Below are positions 1 to 10,700 of a stretch of DNA of 64,000 nucleotides, one piece after another. The translations under genes and the position numbers were made by a program. How positions within the stretch are numbered: the first letter of the stretch is position 1; each line of letters starts with the position of its first letter. The notes beneath the pieces were generated by a model. The model did not search any database and was not told the origin of the DNA. It saw only the letters and a program-made list of their open reading frames with translations. The stretch spans positions 41,171-105,170 of the forward strand of contig JAPTJF010000196.1 of the NCBI GenBank assembly GCA_029339195.1, written 5' to 3'. Origin of the DNA: Micractinium sp. NFX-FRZ (lineage: Eukaryota; Chlorophyta; Trebouxiophyceae; Chlorellales; Chlorellaceae).

Positions 1-2816
1 CCTCAACGCACTGCAGCCGACTAGCGACCGCGACGGGGTGGGGTGTGGCGGAGGCGGAGGCGGCATGCAGGGTTGGCGGCGGGGGGTGGCGGCTGCTAGC
101 GCTGCGTGCGAGGCAGGCAGCCAGGGATTGCAGCCCCCAGCGCACTTTCAGATTGATCAATCCTACGAGATATGCGGTGTGGGCACAGGCAAGCACTGCT
201 GCCGCCGCTGCTGGGGCCCTCTGCTTGCGCAGCGTGCGTGCTGATGTATTCTTGTGTTCTGCACTCATGCGGGCCGCGCGCTACCTGCCTTTGAGAGTGC
301 TGTTGCATGGAACTTGTTGTCACCTTTGTCTCCTGCCCTGCCCTGCTGCTGCAGTGTACAGCGGCACGGTTGTGTCTGGGGCCATCAGCGTGGGCGCCGA
401 GCTGCTGCTGGGCCCGCTGGAGGGAGGCAGCTTCCAGGCGGTCGCGGTCAGCGGCATCCACCGCTCCAAGGTGGCAGTCCAGGTGGCACAGCAGGGACAG
501 CATGTCACCGTCGCCGTACAGCCGCTGCAGGCGCCCAGTCCGGGCCTGGCAGCTGCTGGAGAGGGGTGCATAGAGGCTGCAGCTGCGGCTGCGGAGCCGT
601 ACATGCCTGTGCGAGCCGACAGCGCCAGCTGCCTGCACGCATGGATGCAGCAGAGTGCCAGCGAGGAGGCGCAAGGGATGCAGCCTGGCTGGGCAGATGG
701 TGACGTGGCAGCTGCGGCGCAGCCGCCGCGGGCCGGCGGCACAGCTGCGGTCGCGATACGGCAGGGCGCGGGCAGCATGCACAGCAGCTGCTCTGCCGGC
801 CAGCTGGGCAACTCTGTAGGGGGCCAGCAGCTGCAGCAGCAGCAGCAGCCTGCCCACAGCGTCGGCTCTGGAGGGGGAGGGCTGCCCCACCACTGGGGCT
901 CCTCCCCGCAGCTTGCATCCGCCACCAGCACACCAGCGCCGCGCCCCCGCAAGGCAAGCCCGTGCCTGCCCCTCAGCTACTGTAGCTTGTCTGCTGCGCT
1001 GGCTCTGCAGAAGCTGCCCCAATGTCCTGTGCGCGTGCGTCTCTTGTGCGCACCGCCAGTTTCACCTATGCATCACGTGGGATGTGCCTGCTGCAGGGAG
1101 CGGTGCTTTTGGACCCCTCGCTTAAGCCGCAGGCCTCTGCTGAGTTTGAAGCTGCCCTGGTGCTTCTGGGCGGGCACTGGCCAGCACGCGGCCTCCTGTC
1201 AGGTGTGTGGCGAGGGGGCAAGTCGGTTGTGTTGCGGGGGGCGGGCTGGATGCAGCTCGTTTTTGGCCGCCTGTGTGTGCCATCCCATGTTGTGCCCATG
1301 GCTGTGCCTCGGGCAGCAGCTGCTGAGCTTTCCGTGCTGCTCCGGTGCACTGGCTGCCAGCCTAATGACGATGCCTGCTCTACATGTATGTGCTTCAGGC
1401 TGCTACCCGCCAGAGGGTGAAAACGACTTTCCAGACGCTTCACTCTTAGCAGCCAGCAGCCCGCTGGGCCGCTCCCTGGGTGCTGGTGACAGCGGCGATG
1501 GAGGGCTGGCGGGCAGCAGCCTGGGCGCTCGGTCGCTCAGCGTGGGCAAGGTGCGGCGTGTCAGGAAAATGCCTTCGGGGCATTGTGCTGTTGCTGCTCC
1601 CCTTTTATTCCAACACAATTTGTTCCGGCAGCCGAGCACACCGCAGAGTGCTTGTTGGTGCTCGTCTGTGCTGTCCTGTCCTGTCCTGTCGGGGCTGCAC
1701 TGCGCTGCGCTGCGCAGCAGCGGCTGTATCATATGCGCATTGGCAGCTTTGGGTGCTTGCAAGCAAGAAAGTGCACCCACTTCACACGCCGCGCAGCTGA
1801 GCAGTGTAGCAGTGACCCCCTGACCCCACCCCTTCCTGCTGCAGCGCTCCAGCTCGCGCCGACGAGGCAGCCTGTCCTACATTCCAGTGGTGCACTGCGG
1901 CTCCATCCGGCAGGCGGCCCAGGTGGTCGCCATGCGGGAGCTCCCAGTGGGGCAAGGGTGGGGTGCAGGCGCTGCCAGCGTGGGCAGCGGCGGCACGAGC
2001 GACGACCTGTTCAGCGTGGCAGCGGCGGCTCTGTGGCCGGGAGTGGAGGATGCGCTGTCGCAGCAGGCGGTGCAGCAGGCGGTGCAGGTGGAGGAGGAGG
2101 AGGAGGAGGATGCTCTGGCAGGGTTCCTGGGTTGTGAGCTGTTGTCAGAGCCGTCTGGCGGCAGCTCTGCTGCCCTGCTGGGCGCGGCGTGCTGCGCTGG
2201 CGCCCATGCAGCGCAGCACCCAGACCTGCGGCAGCTGGCAGGCGCGGTGGCTGCTGCAGGCGTGCTGCTGCCGCCGCCGCTGCCCACAAGCTGCAGCACC
2301 AGCGCGCCCTCTGGCAGCAGCAGCAGCCACGAGGGGGAGGGGCCTGCCCCGCCTGCCGCCGCAGCAGCTTCCGGGCGGCAGGCGGCTGCGCTGGAGCGCT
2401 CGCGGTCGCTGCAAGGGTGCGAGGACATTGGATGCCTGGCTGTCGTGACCTTCCGCTTCATGCACAACCCAGGCAAGCGGGCTGCTTGCGCTGCAGCAGG
2501 CGGGGTGTGGTAGGATGTGAGGTGGTGCAGTGGCGGCAGTGCTTACAAGCCAGCATGCCTGCCCACGGACGCCGTTGCACTACGGCATCAGCATGCTGGC
2601 GACTTACTGCCACTGGAGCCCTTTATTCAGGTCTGTGGCTTGGCTCCAGAAGCTTGCTAATAGCTCAACACTCACAAAGCCCGTGTGCACCCCGGCCCCC
2701 TCCTGCCCACTGCTGCAGAGTGGCTGGTGGAGGGGGCACGCCTCATCATCCGCGACCGCACCACGGGCCGCACATCGGGCGCAGGCTATGTCACTGCAGT
2801 GCGCCCACGCCCCTGA
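1..2816 (+). CDS. GTPBP1/GTPBP2-type translational GTPase, C-terminal part (5' end outside window)
   Basis: This is the C-terminal part of a GTP-binding protein of the GTPBP1/2 family, which are EF-Tu-like GTPases linked to translation and mRNA surveillance. The recognisable blocks, in order, are LNALQPT and HFQIDQSYEICGVGT (start of the EF-Tu domain 2 region), VVSGAISVGAELLLGP with SGIHRSKVAV, LDPSLKPQASAEFEAALVLL, VVHCGSIRQAAQVVAM, VTFRFMHNP, and EWLVEGARLIIRDRTTGRT. These follow the order of the animal proteins. Exons inferred from phase are 1-188, 355 to a donor between about 565 and 953, about 1011 or 1060 to 1202, 1399-1550, 1845-2472 and 2719-2816 (stop TGA). The second junction is unresolved. 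Introns starting at 189 and 2473 use AG|GCAAGC donors. Low-complexity Ala/Ser/Gln insertions swell the exons at 545-953 and 1960-2400. The G domain lies upstream of the window. Confidence 0.8.
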
Positions 2817-3345
2817 CCATCCAGCCTCCCTGATACACGTGCGGCCTTGCTGCCCCACCACACGCGCCTCTCAGCTGTATGCAAGTCTACGCTGCGTGGG
2901 CAGGCCTGCTGGCCCGCAAGAACAAGTCAACCTATACATTCCACGCACAGTTTTGCACACTTCTGCACCAACCTGCACTGCACGCTGACATTCACTCAAA
3001 GCATGACGGCCTATGCCCATGCATCTGCTGGGCTCCAGCTGACTCTGTGACGCTGACTCCTGCTGTGTGCCCTGCTGCCCGCTTTTCTGGATGCTGTGCC
3101 TGTTGTTTCGTTGTTAGCATGTTACTACTGCCCGGGGCCATGTTTTACTTCCTTTTTGTACCCAAACGCACGCCTCCTTCTTGCATGCATATGTGCAGCT
3201 CTCAATCGTGGCCTGTTGCCGCCACCGGCCTGCCACGCTCTGCTTTTGACGCTGCTTCCGCTCCCGTGTGCCTTTGTTCTATCTTCTGCGGCACCCTGCA
3301 TCAATCTTGCTTTTGTTTATCATAGTGTAACATCACAATAATACA
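2817..3345 (+). other. 3' UTR of the GTPBP-like gene with TGTAA polyadenylation signal
   Basis: Noncoding sequence after the TGA at 2814-2816. The canonical chlorophyte polyadenylation signal TGTAA lies at 3326-3330, so cleavage would be expected about 10-20 bases later. I see no coding potential here beyond chance open frames. Confidence 0.55.
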
Positions 3346-3562
3346 GCTTACAGTAAAAAATCGGATGATGCGGGAGAGCAACCACAGGAAGGTGGATTGC
3401 ATGTGAGGAAGGTAAAATTGGCAGCGCTGCCTGGCACCATGGCGGGGCCTGCTGGCCTCCTGCCAGGCCGTCCTGCGCGCCCGACACGGCAGTTGTGCCT
3501 TGTCTTTGTTTGACGCCGCCAGGGGCTCTTGGTGAGCAGCAGCGCTCACACAGGACTGCGGC

Positions 3563-6068
3563 ATGCTCGCCGCAACAACAATCTCCGCTACCACACAAGT
3601 GAGAGCTGCAGAGGCATGCTCATGTCGCCCAGTCGCAGTGCCAGTGTCCGCAAATGGGTTGCGCGGCTCCCTTGGGACGGCAGTCCGCCGCCGGCCAAGG
3701 CGGACACCCCCAGCCGTCACTGCTGCGCGCCAGGCAGGCGACACACCAGATCAGAAGCCTGCTCTGGCAGCGGTAGCGGCAGCCGCGGCCTGCCTGGCGT
3801 TGCACATGGGCGGTCCCACCGCCTCTGCGCTGGCGGCAAGGTGCGCCGCCTGCCGCCGCTCCTTTGCCTGCCGCATGCACGCCGTCTGCCTGCCCTGTTC
3901 CTCACCCTGCGCTGCTCTCTGACTTTCACAGTATGAAATACTGAAATGAATTAGAGCCCCTCCCCTGCTTCTGTGCAGCCCCGTCTCTGCCGACAGCACA
4001 GTCTCGCTGAAGCGCGCCGTGGTGGAAGACATGCTCCTGCAGCGGGTGACAGACAGGTGAGCGGGTTGTGACAGTCAGGCAGGCAGGGCTGTGCACTAAG
4101 CAGATCAGGGGTGGAGCTGATGATAGCAGGGCGGCGGGGGAGGGGAAGAGCAACCGTCCTTGCAGCACCCTGCAACTGCCTGCTTGCTTGGACACCTCGC
4201 GCCGCCGCTCACCCAGAGTCGCCCTGCTTGCATGTGCCTGCTGCTGCCCCTGCCTTCCCTCTGCACCCAGGTTGCGCAACCTGTCAGACCGCCAGCTGGC
4301 AGAGCTGCTGGAACAGCTGCTGAAGGACGACTCCCGCTTCCCAGCTGAGCTCATCCAGCAGCAGCAGCAGCAGCAGCCCGCCGCTCCGCCGGCGCCGCCG
4401 CCACAACCGGCGCAGCAGGCACAGCTGCCCCAGCCGCCGCTGCAGCAGCAGCAGCAGCAGCAGCAACAGCAGGCGGCACCGCTGCTGCCGCAGCCACCCC
4501 CGCCGCCACAGGGTGTGCCAGGGAAGGCGCCGGCAGAGGGTAGCGCTGCTGCACGTGGCACAGTCGGCGCCCCCGCCCGGGAAGCGCCCCCTGCTACCAG
4601 CAGCAGCGCAGAGGGTAGCGCTGCTGCTGCGGGTGCAGCAGAGCAGCAGGAAGCACCGGACCTCACTGAGCAGCTGCTGCAGCAGTTTCAGAAGCGGCTG
4701 GGGACCCAGAGCGGCGGCAGTGGTGCAGCCGGCGACAGAGCACGCGATGCTGCTGGCAGCAGCAGCTGGCTGCCGGCGCTGCCAGGGGGCGCGGCCCTGG
4801 CCGCCAACTGGCGCTTGGTGGCACTGGCCGTGGCGGGGCCTGCGCTGCTTATTGCCACGCTTAGCCAGCTGTCCAAGGGGGCAGGCAAGCAGCAGCAGGA
4901 GAAGGGGCAGCAGCGGTTGCAGGGCGGCAGTGGGACGGCAGAGGGGCAGCCCCAGCAGCCGCCGCAACAGCCGGCAGCACAGCCGGCGCCCCAGTCGATG
5001 CAGCAGCCCAAGCAGCCGGCACAAACTCAGGTAGCGGAGCAGCCAAAGCAGTGGTCCATTATGTCGTGGCTGTTTGGGTCAAAGAATAAGCCTCAGACTC
5101 AGCAGGCTGTGCAGGCAGAGACGCCAGCTACAGCAGTACCAGTGAGCAGCGGCGGGGCCGGCAGCACGTCCACCGACATCCCGCAGCCAGTGCCGCCGCC
5201 GCCTCCGGTGCCCCTGCCGCCGCCGCCGCCGCCCCCGCCGCAAGCGGGGTACGTGGCAGCATCGGCATCCGAGGTGGGGGCCGACGCCGGCGCAGCGGCG
5301 CCTGACGGCATCCTGTGGAGGCGGAAGGAGCGGCCACAGGTTGTCACTGACACTGGCGGCAGCAGCGGCAGTAGCAGTGAAGGGGCCAGCGGCGAAGGGG
5401 CCGTGCTGTGGCAGCGCAGGGGTTCAGACAGCAGCACCGGGCAGGCTGCGTCAGCGCCGGCGCCAGCGCTGCAGCCGCAGGCTGTGGCAGAGGCAGAGGC
5501 AGGCAGCTCAGCGGCGCCGGCCGGCAATGGCGCTGCCGCTGCGGCAGGCACCGCGGGGAGCAGCGCCGGCACTGGCGGTGGCGACAGCAGCGGCGGCGGC
5601 CCTGCAGTCGACCTGTGGCGGGTGCCGCTCGACCAACTGCGCTCTGGCGGCGGCAGCGATGACAGCAGGGGTGATGGCAGCAGGGGCGATGTGAGCGCAG
5701 CACAGGGCATGGCGGCCGTAGCAATTGAAGCAGAGGGGGCGAACGGGGTTGATGAAGCACCCCTGCATCGAGCAGCCGCGCAGCAGCAGCAGCGGCAGGC
5801 AGCAACGGACCCCACCAACGATGTGCAGGCAGCTGTGGAAGGTGGAGCACTTGGGGCTGAGGCAGCAGCAGAGGCAGAGGCAGCGGCAGCCGCTGCAGCA
5901 GCAGCAGCAGCAGCAGCGAATGGGGGTCTCTCTCAGAGACCAGAGACGCCGACACGTCGGCAGTCGAGCGCTCTTGACAATGCAGAGCCTGAGGGGTGGC
6001 TTGGGCGGCTGCAGCGCATGGGCCGGCGCTCGCCGTCGGCTGCTGGTGACAGCAGCGCTGAGGAGTGA
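3563..6068 (+). CDS. Predicted plastid-targeted, Pro/Gln/Ala-rich single-pass membrane protein, function unknown
   Basis: I do not recognise this protein. Three exons (3563-3840, 3979-4056, 4271-6068) join in phase to give 717 residues. The N-terminus is rich in Ala, Thr, Arg and Ser with few acidic residues, as expected of a chloroplast transit peptide. A hydrophobic stretch at about residues 76-95 could be a thylakoid signal or a first membrane segment. Next comes a short conserved-looking helical segment with LKRAVVEDMLLQRV and LRNLSDRQLAELLEQLL at about residues 100-140. Poly-Gln and poly-Pro linkers follow, then one clear membrane helix, WRLVALAVAGPALLIATL, encoded at about 4807-4860. 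The C-terminal half is low complexity. The two helical blocks and the membrane helix are probably the functional parts. The organelle assignment is inference from composition. Confidence 0.6.
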
Positions 6069-6589
6069 ATCGGAGCTCGGTTGCATGCCACTTACGAGAG
6101 CTGAATGTGTGCCCCATCTGTACTTCACATGTCTTTTATTACCATTTATGTTGAGGAACTCATGCACAACCGTAGGACGAAGGGGGCGGAGGGAGGGCAA
6201 GGGGAGCAGAGACAGGGGAGCATTGGCACCGGCGGCGGCAGTGTGTGGCTGGAGGTACCGGATACTGCACACATGCCGCTAGGTAGGAGGGGCCCTACCG
6301 CTCATATAAACGCACAACAATCACACTGAAGATTTGATTGGCAGCCTCAAATCCAAAGAAAGGCTCCGAATTAGAGGAGTTGGCCGGAGGAAGCCAGCAC
6401 CCCGCGGCACCATCGTGTGTGGTCCACCTGCGGCCGCCGCCGCTGACGTGGCACGGTACTGGCGCCAATCTCGGTTAAAAGATTGCCTCCCGTCCCGTCT
6501 CGATGCTTACTTGTTGCCCTTGTCAAGTCGCCGCCAGACCTGTGTCTGTGGTGACAAGCGTGCCTTTCAGAGCACGCCACGGTCTTGAG
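6069..6589 (+). other. Spacer: 3' UTR of the plastid membrane protein and promoter of the trypsin-like gene
   Basis: No coding potential is evident. A sequence ATATAAA, containing TATAAA at 6305-6310, stands out in this GC-rich DNA. It lies about 280 bases upstream of the next start codon and is the best candidate TATA box for the trypsin-like gene. Confidence 0.35.
6305..6310 (+). promoter_or_regulatory. Candidate TATA box of the trypsin-like gene
   Basis: TATAAA in an otherwise GC-rich spacer, on the coding strand and upstream of the ATG at 6590. A start site about 30 bases downstream would leave a 5' UTR of about 250 bases. No transcript evidence is available. Confidence 0.3.
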
Positions 6590-7718
6590 ATGAAGCCGAA
6601 TATGGCGCTGCTGGGTTTCCTGGCCCTGGCGCTGGCCTCTACGGCCTCCGCGCGCACACATGGTCTCAAGTGAGTGCATCGATGCAAGGACGCCCCTTCT
6701 GTGGCGGTGCGGGGGTTGCTCAAGGCGCGGCGAGCTCCCTGCACTGCCAGGCCTGTGCCCTGCAGCAGCTGGCCAGCTGCTGCCCATGGGCAGCCCAGTG
6801 CTGAGCACTCAACCCCCCACGTGATTGTTGGTGGCTGGCCGTGAATATTTGGTATGACGGAGGGGCCCCTAAACTCTCCAGGACATGTGGTCCTTTCAAT
6901 TAGCCAGCTGGCGCCGCCGGCGCTCCCTTCCGGCCCCCCTCCCCCATGCCCCCCCGACCAGCTTGGATTGAAGGTTGCCACCTCCCAACCCGACCTCGCC
7001 CACCCTGCCCTCCTACCACCCTGCAGCTTCTCCGACCCCCAGGCCATGCGGCGCCACCTGCTGATTGCTGGCGGTGCCGACGCTGTCGCCACTCGGGTGA
7101 GCTGCCCCTCCCGCCAGGGCACTTGCAAAGGCGATTGCCAGCACAGGCAAACATGTGGCAGGCGGGAGCATTTGCCAGGCCTCTGCTTACGTGCCATTGC
7201 CTCCTCCTCTAGTGAACAAACTCAAAACTGTTTCATGCCAACCCAAGCTAAGGCCCTGCGTCGGATGCTTGCTGTCGCCCAGGCCTCCCTCCGCTTGCCT
7301 GCCGCCCAGTCCGCCTGCCTGCGGCCCAGGCCCGGTCTCGCTTACATGCCGCCCAAGGCCCTTCGCGTCCTCCCTTGGCCACCTTGTAAACGCGGGCCCC
7401 ACGCCCCGTGCCCCCCACTTAACCCAAGGCCCTGCTTCCCCGCATGCCCCCGGCGTGCGCCGCAGTTCCCGTACTACTGCTCCGTCCGCGCGTTCAACCC
7501 TGCGGTGACTGCCCAGTCCGCTGATGTCATGGCCTGGCCTGTCACCGTGAGCGCCGCTGACCCGGGCCCACACGTCTGCGGCTGTGCCGTGGTGGAGCCG
7601 CCAGCGGGTGTCGTGGGTGAGTGGCATGGCCCGCTTGCTTGTTTGTTTGGGCTTACAGCCTGTTCTTTCCACAAGAGAAACTTTCGACACGGATCCCTTT
7701 CTTGCTCTGCAAATGTAT

Positions 7719-7765
<47 letters not shown>

Positions 7766-10700
7766 CAATGTCATGTTTTGCATGTGTCCTTCTGATGAGG
7801 TTTCCTCAACCCACGCCCAAGGGCGCGTTCTTCTTCTTCATCTTCTTCTCCTGACGGGCTTGACATGTGCGTACAGGCAGGCTCAGCCGCGGCAGCCAGA
7901 TGCATGCCGAGTGCCTGCTTGCAGTGCAGTTGCCGGGCCTGAGTTCGGGCGGGGCGGCATTCGTGAGGACAGGAACTCAATATGTTGTTGGCGCTGCCCT
8001 CCCCACCATTCCCCTCCACCGCGCCCCCCCACCCCACCGCGCCCGCACCCGTCCCCTGTCACCCCTGCAGCCGCTTACGCCTACGTCCTCACCGCCGCCA
8101 GCTGCATCTTCCCCAGCAACACAAACCCAGTGGTGAGTCAAGCGACACTGTGGTGCAAGGGGTGGCCTGGACTTTGCTGCCTCGCTCACGTGCCTGGGGC
8201 AGGCGCTGGCAGAGCCCCGCCCCACTGCAGCCCCAGCCACACCGCCTGGACTGATGCGCGGCAGCGCGGGCGGCCTTATACGCCGGACTGTCGGACGCTT
8301 GCACCGGCTTCAAAGCCCCCCGGTCACACCACCAGCTCCCACAATGGTGCAACGAATGGCGGAGGGCGATGTGCATTGCTTCTCCCTCTCCCCTCCCTCT
8401 GGCCGCAGGTGATTGTGGGGGCTAATGTTCAGGACTATAAGCTCAACGGGCAAACCAAGATCCCAGTGTGGGCCTCGCTCAACTTGGCCAACCCCATCCC
8501 TCAACTCAGGCAAGTCAATCCACCTGTGCACTGTGCACCAGCCAGCCTGACTCTGGCTGCCCATAGCCATGACCAGCGGCAATGGTCTGCCGCCGCCCGG
8601 TGCCAAGCGATTTAGAGCGCTTCGGTGTTCAGGAAACGGTGGCGCAAGCGGGTGCCGCTCACGGCCTGCTTCCCTCACAAAACACAGGCATACTTAGTGC
8701 GAGAAAGTGCTGGTTGAGGCGGCGGGCTTGGGGTGGGGTCCCAACAGTGGCCTCCTGCCAGCCCACAGCTTTGCTTAGCAGCCTGATGCACGCGGTCAGG
8801 CACCTGTGCCCGGCGCCGCTGCGGCGTCAGCGCACCCCGCCGGCGCCCCGTGTGGAAATTCGCCGTGTGGAAAATCCCCCAATCCCCTGGCTCCCTCACG
8901 TTTGCCCCACCGCTGCCCCATGCCTGCGAGCCGCCTGCAGGACCACCTATGCCTCCTTCCGCCACCCCTCCTGGGACCAAAACCCAGGCACCGACTTTGA
9001 CCTCGCACTCCTGGTGCTGGATGTTCAGGTGGGGCTGGGCGGGCTTACAGGGGACCATCCCCCTGCGTTGGAAGCAAACAAACAATGGGCGCGTTCCTGG
9101 GCGCGCTGCCAATGCTGAGGCTGCCGCCAGCCTGCTTCTGCTGCTGTTAACGCTGCTGCTTCTGCCTAAGCACGCGGGGAGCAAGCGCTGCCCTGTACCC
9201 AGCACTCCAACCTGCCGCCCACGCCCCGCCACCTGTATATGCGCGTACCTACTGCCGCACTGGCGAGGGCGGGGGCTGGCCGTGCTGCCCCTCACGCTAT
9301 TGTATGCGGCCACAGCCACGCTGATCCGGTCTGTCTGGCCGAGTTTGCAGGCCAACCCTGTCGGCGCCGGCTGCCGCCCGTCGTGCGTGCGCATGGCGGC
9401 CGCCAGGCCCGCAGACGCGTCGGTGCTGAGCCTGGTGGGCATGGGGACGAGCAGCCTGGATGAGGATGCGGCCTTGGCTGCCAAAGTGCAGGAGGTGAGG
9501 GGGCACCTCAGCAGGGTAGCGCCTGTGGTTGAGGATCAAGGCGTGCAGTAAGGGGGGTAGGTGGGTGGGTAGGATGGGGGTGGGGCGGTGGGGGGGGCTT
9601 GGCCGCACACACATGTTCACGGAAGCTTTCTCTCTCTTTGCAAGCTGCCCTCACACCTCTGCATGCGCTGGCTCAGTTGCACCGGGCATCACTACAACAC
9701 CTGTTTGCACCACCCTCCCGGCTTGCCCCCCAAACCGGCACTCCCCCCGCCCTTCCCCCGGCGTCCTCGGCCGTTCGGCGCAGGCACGCGTGACGACCAT
9801 CTCCACCCGCACTTGTGACACGGCGCGGGCGTACCCCACCAGCGGCCTAGTCTCTAAATGGTTCAAGACCAAGTTTGGTGAGGTCTGGCGCCGCCTCTTA
9901 AGCAAGCGGGACGCGACAGTGTATGAGCAAGGCTGAGGAGGGTGTGCTTACGATCCAAGAACATTCATGAGCGTTGCTTATGCCGACCTTGGCGGCTTTC
10001 CATTGACCTTGGCGGCTTTCCCGAATGCCACCTGCCCTGCTCATGCCACCTCCTCCTGTGTCTGCAGGCGCCACTCCTCCCGCAGTGACTGAGAATGGCA
10101 TTTGCTTCCAAACCAGGGGCGTGGGCGGCTGCAGGGTGAGGCCAATGCAGTGCACAAGGGAAGGGTGGGAGGCGTGAGACCGCCTGCAGACCAGCTGGTC
10201 TCACTCGGCCCGACTCGGTATGGCAGGTGTCGCGTGGCGTGGTGGGCCGGGGTCAATGCTGTTGTGCTCAGTGCTGCCAGGTCATGCCAGGTCAGCGACC
10301 ATGGGGCACTGCCAGACACCCGTGGGGCGGGGCGCCACGGCCTGCCCTCAGCCACTGCGCCTGACCTGTGTGCCTGCTCCTCACCCCCTCTGGCCCTGGC
10401 CCCGCAGTATGACGCCGGCAACCCGCTGATTGTGAAGGCAGCTGCTGCCAGCGGCAGTGACGACTTCCTGGCTGGGGTCGCCTTCCCAGTCACCCAGACT
10501 TGTGACAGCAACGCCGACCCGCAGGTGTGCGGGTGCCAGCCTGCGTGTGCATGCGTGTGTAACTGACGGCAGGCTCTGGCGACCCACACCCCTGCATGCC
10601 CAGCTGCTGTGCCACCCGCGGCGGAGAGTGACTCTTCACGGCCTTTCCACATTCCGTGCTGCCTGTGCACCTCTCCCTGTCCAGCACCTGCAGCCCCACT

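Noticed and set aside
96..1022. Long minus-strand and overlapping open frames over the GTPBP-like gene
   Set aside because: They are a by-product of high GC content. They have no family similarity, and the plus-strand exons explain the region. The same holds for most long antisense frames in the window.
953..1059. GC-AG intron starting at 954 in the GTPBP-like gene
   Set aside because: AAG|GCAAGC looks good, but the phase does not match any good acceptor before the next coding block. Other donors at 566 or 700 fit the frame better.
7719..7763. TG run as a Z-DNA or recombination element
   Set aside because: Only a dinucleotide microsatellite is visible, with no flanking inverted repeats or other elements. 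It is annotated as a repeat.
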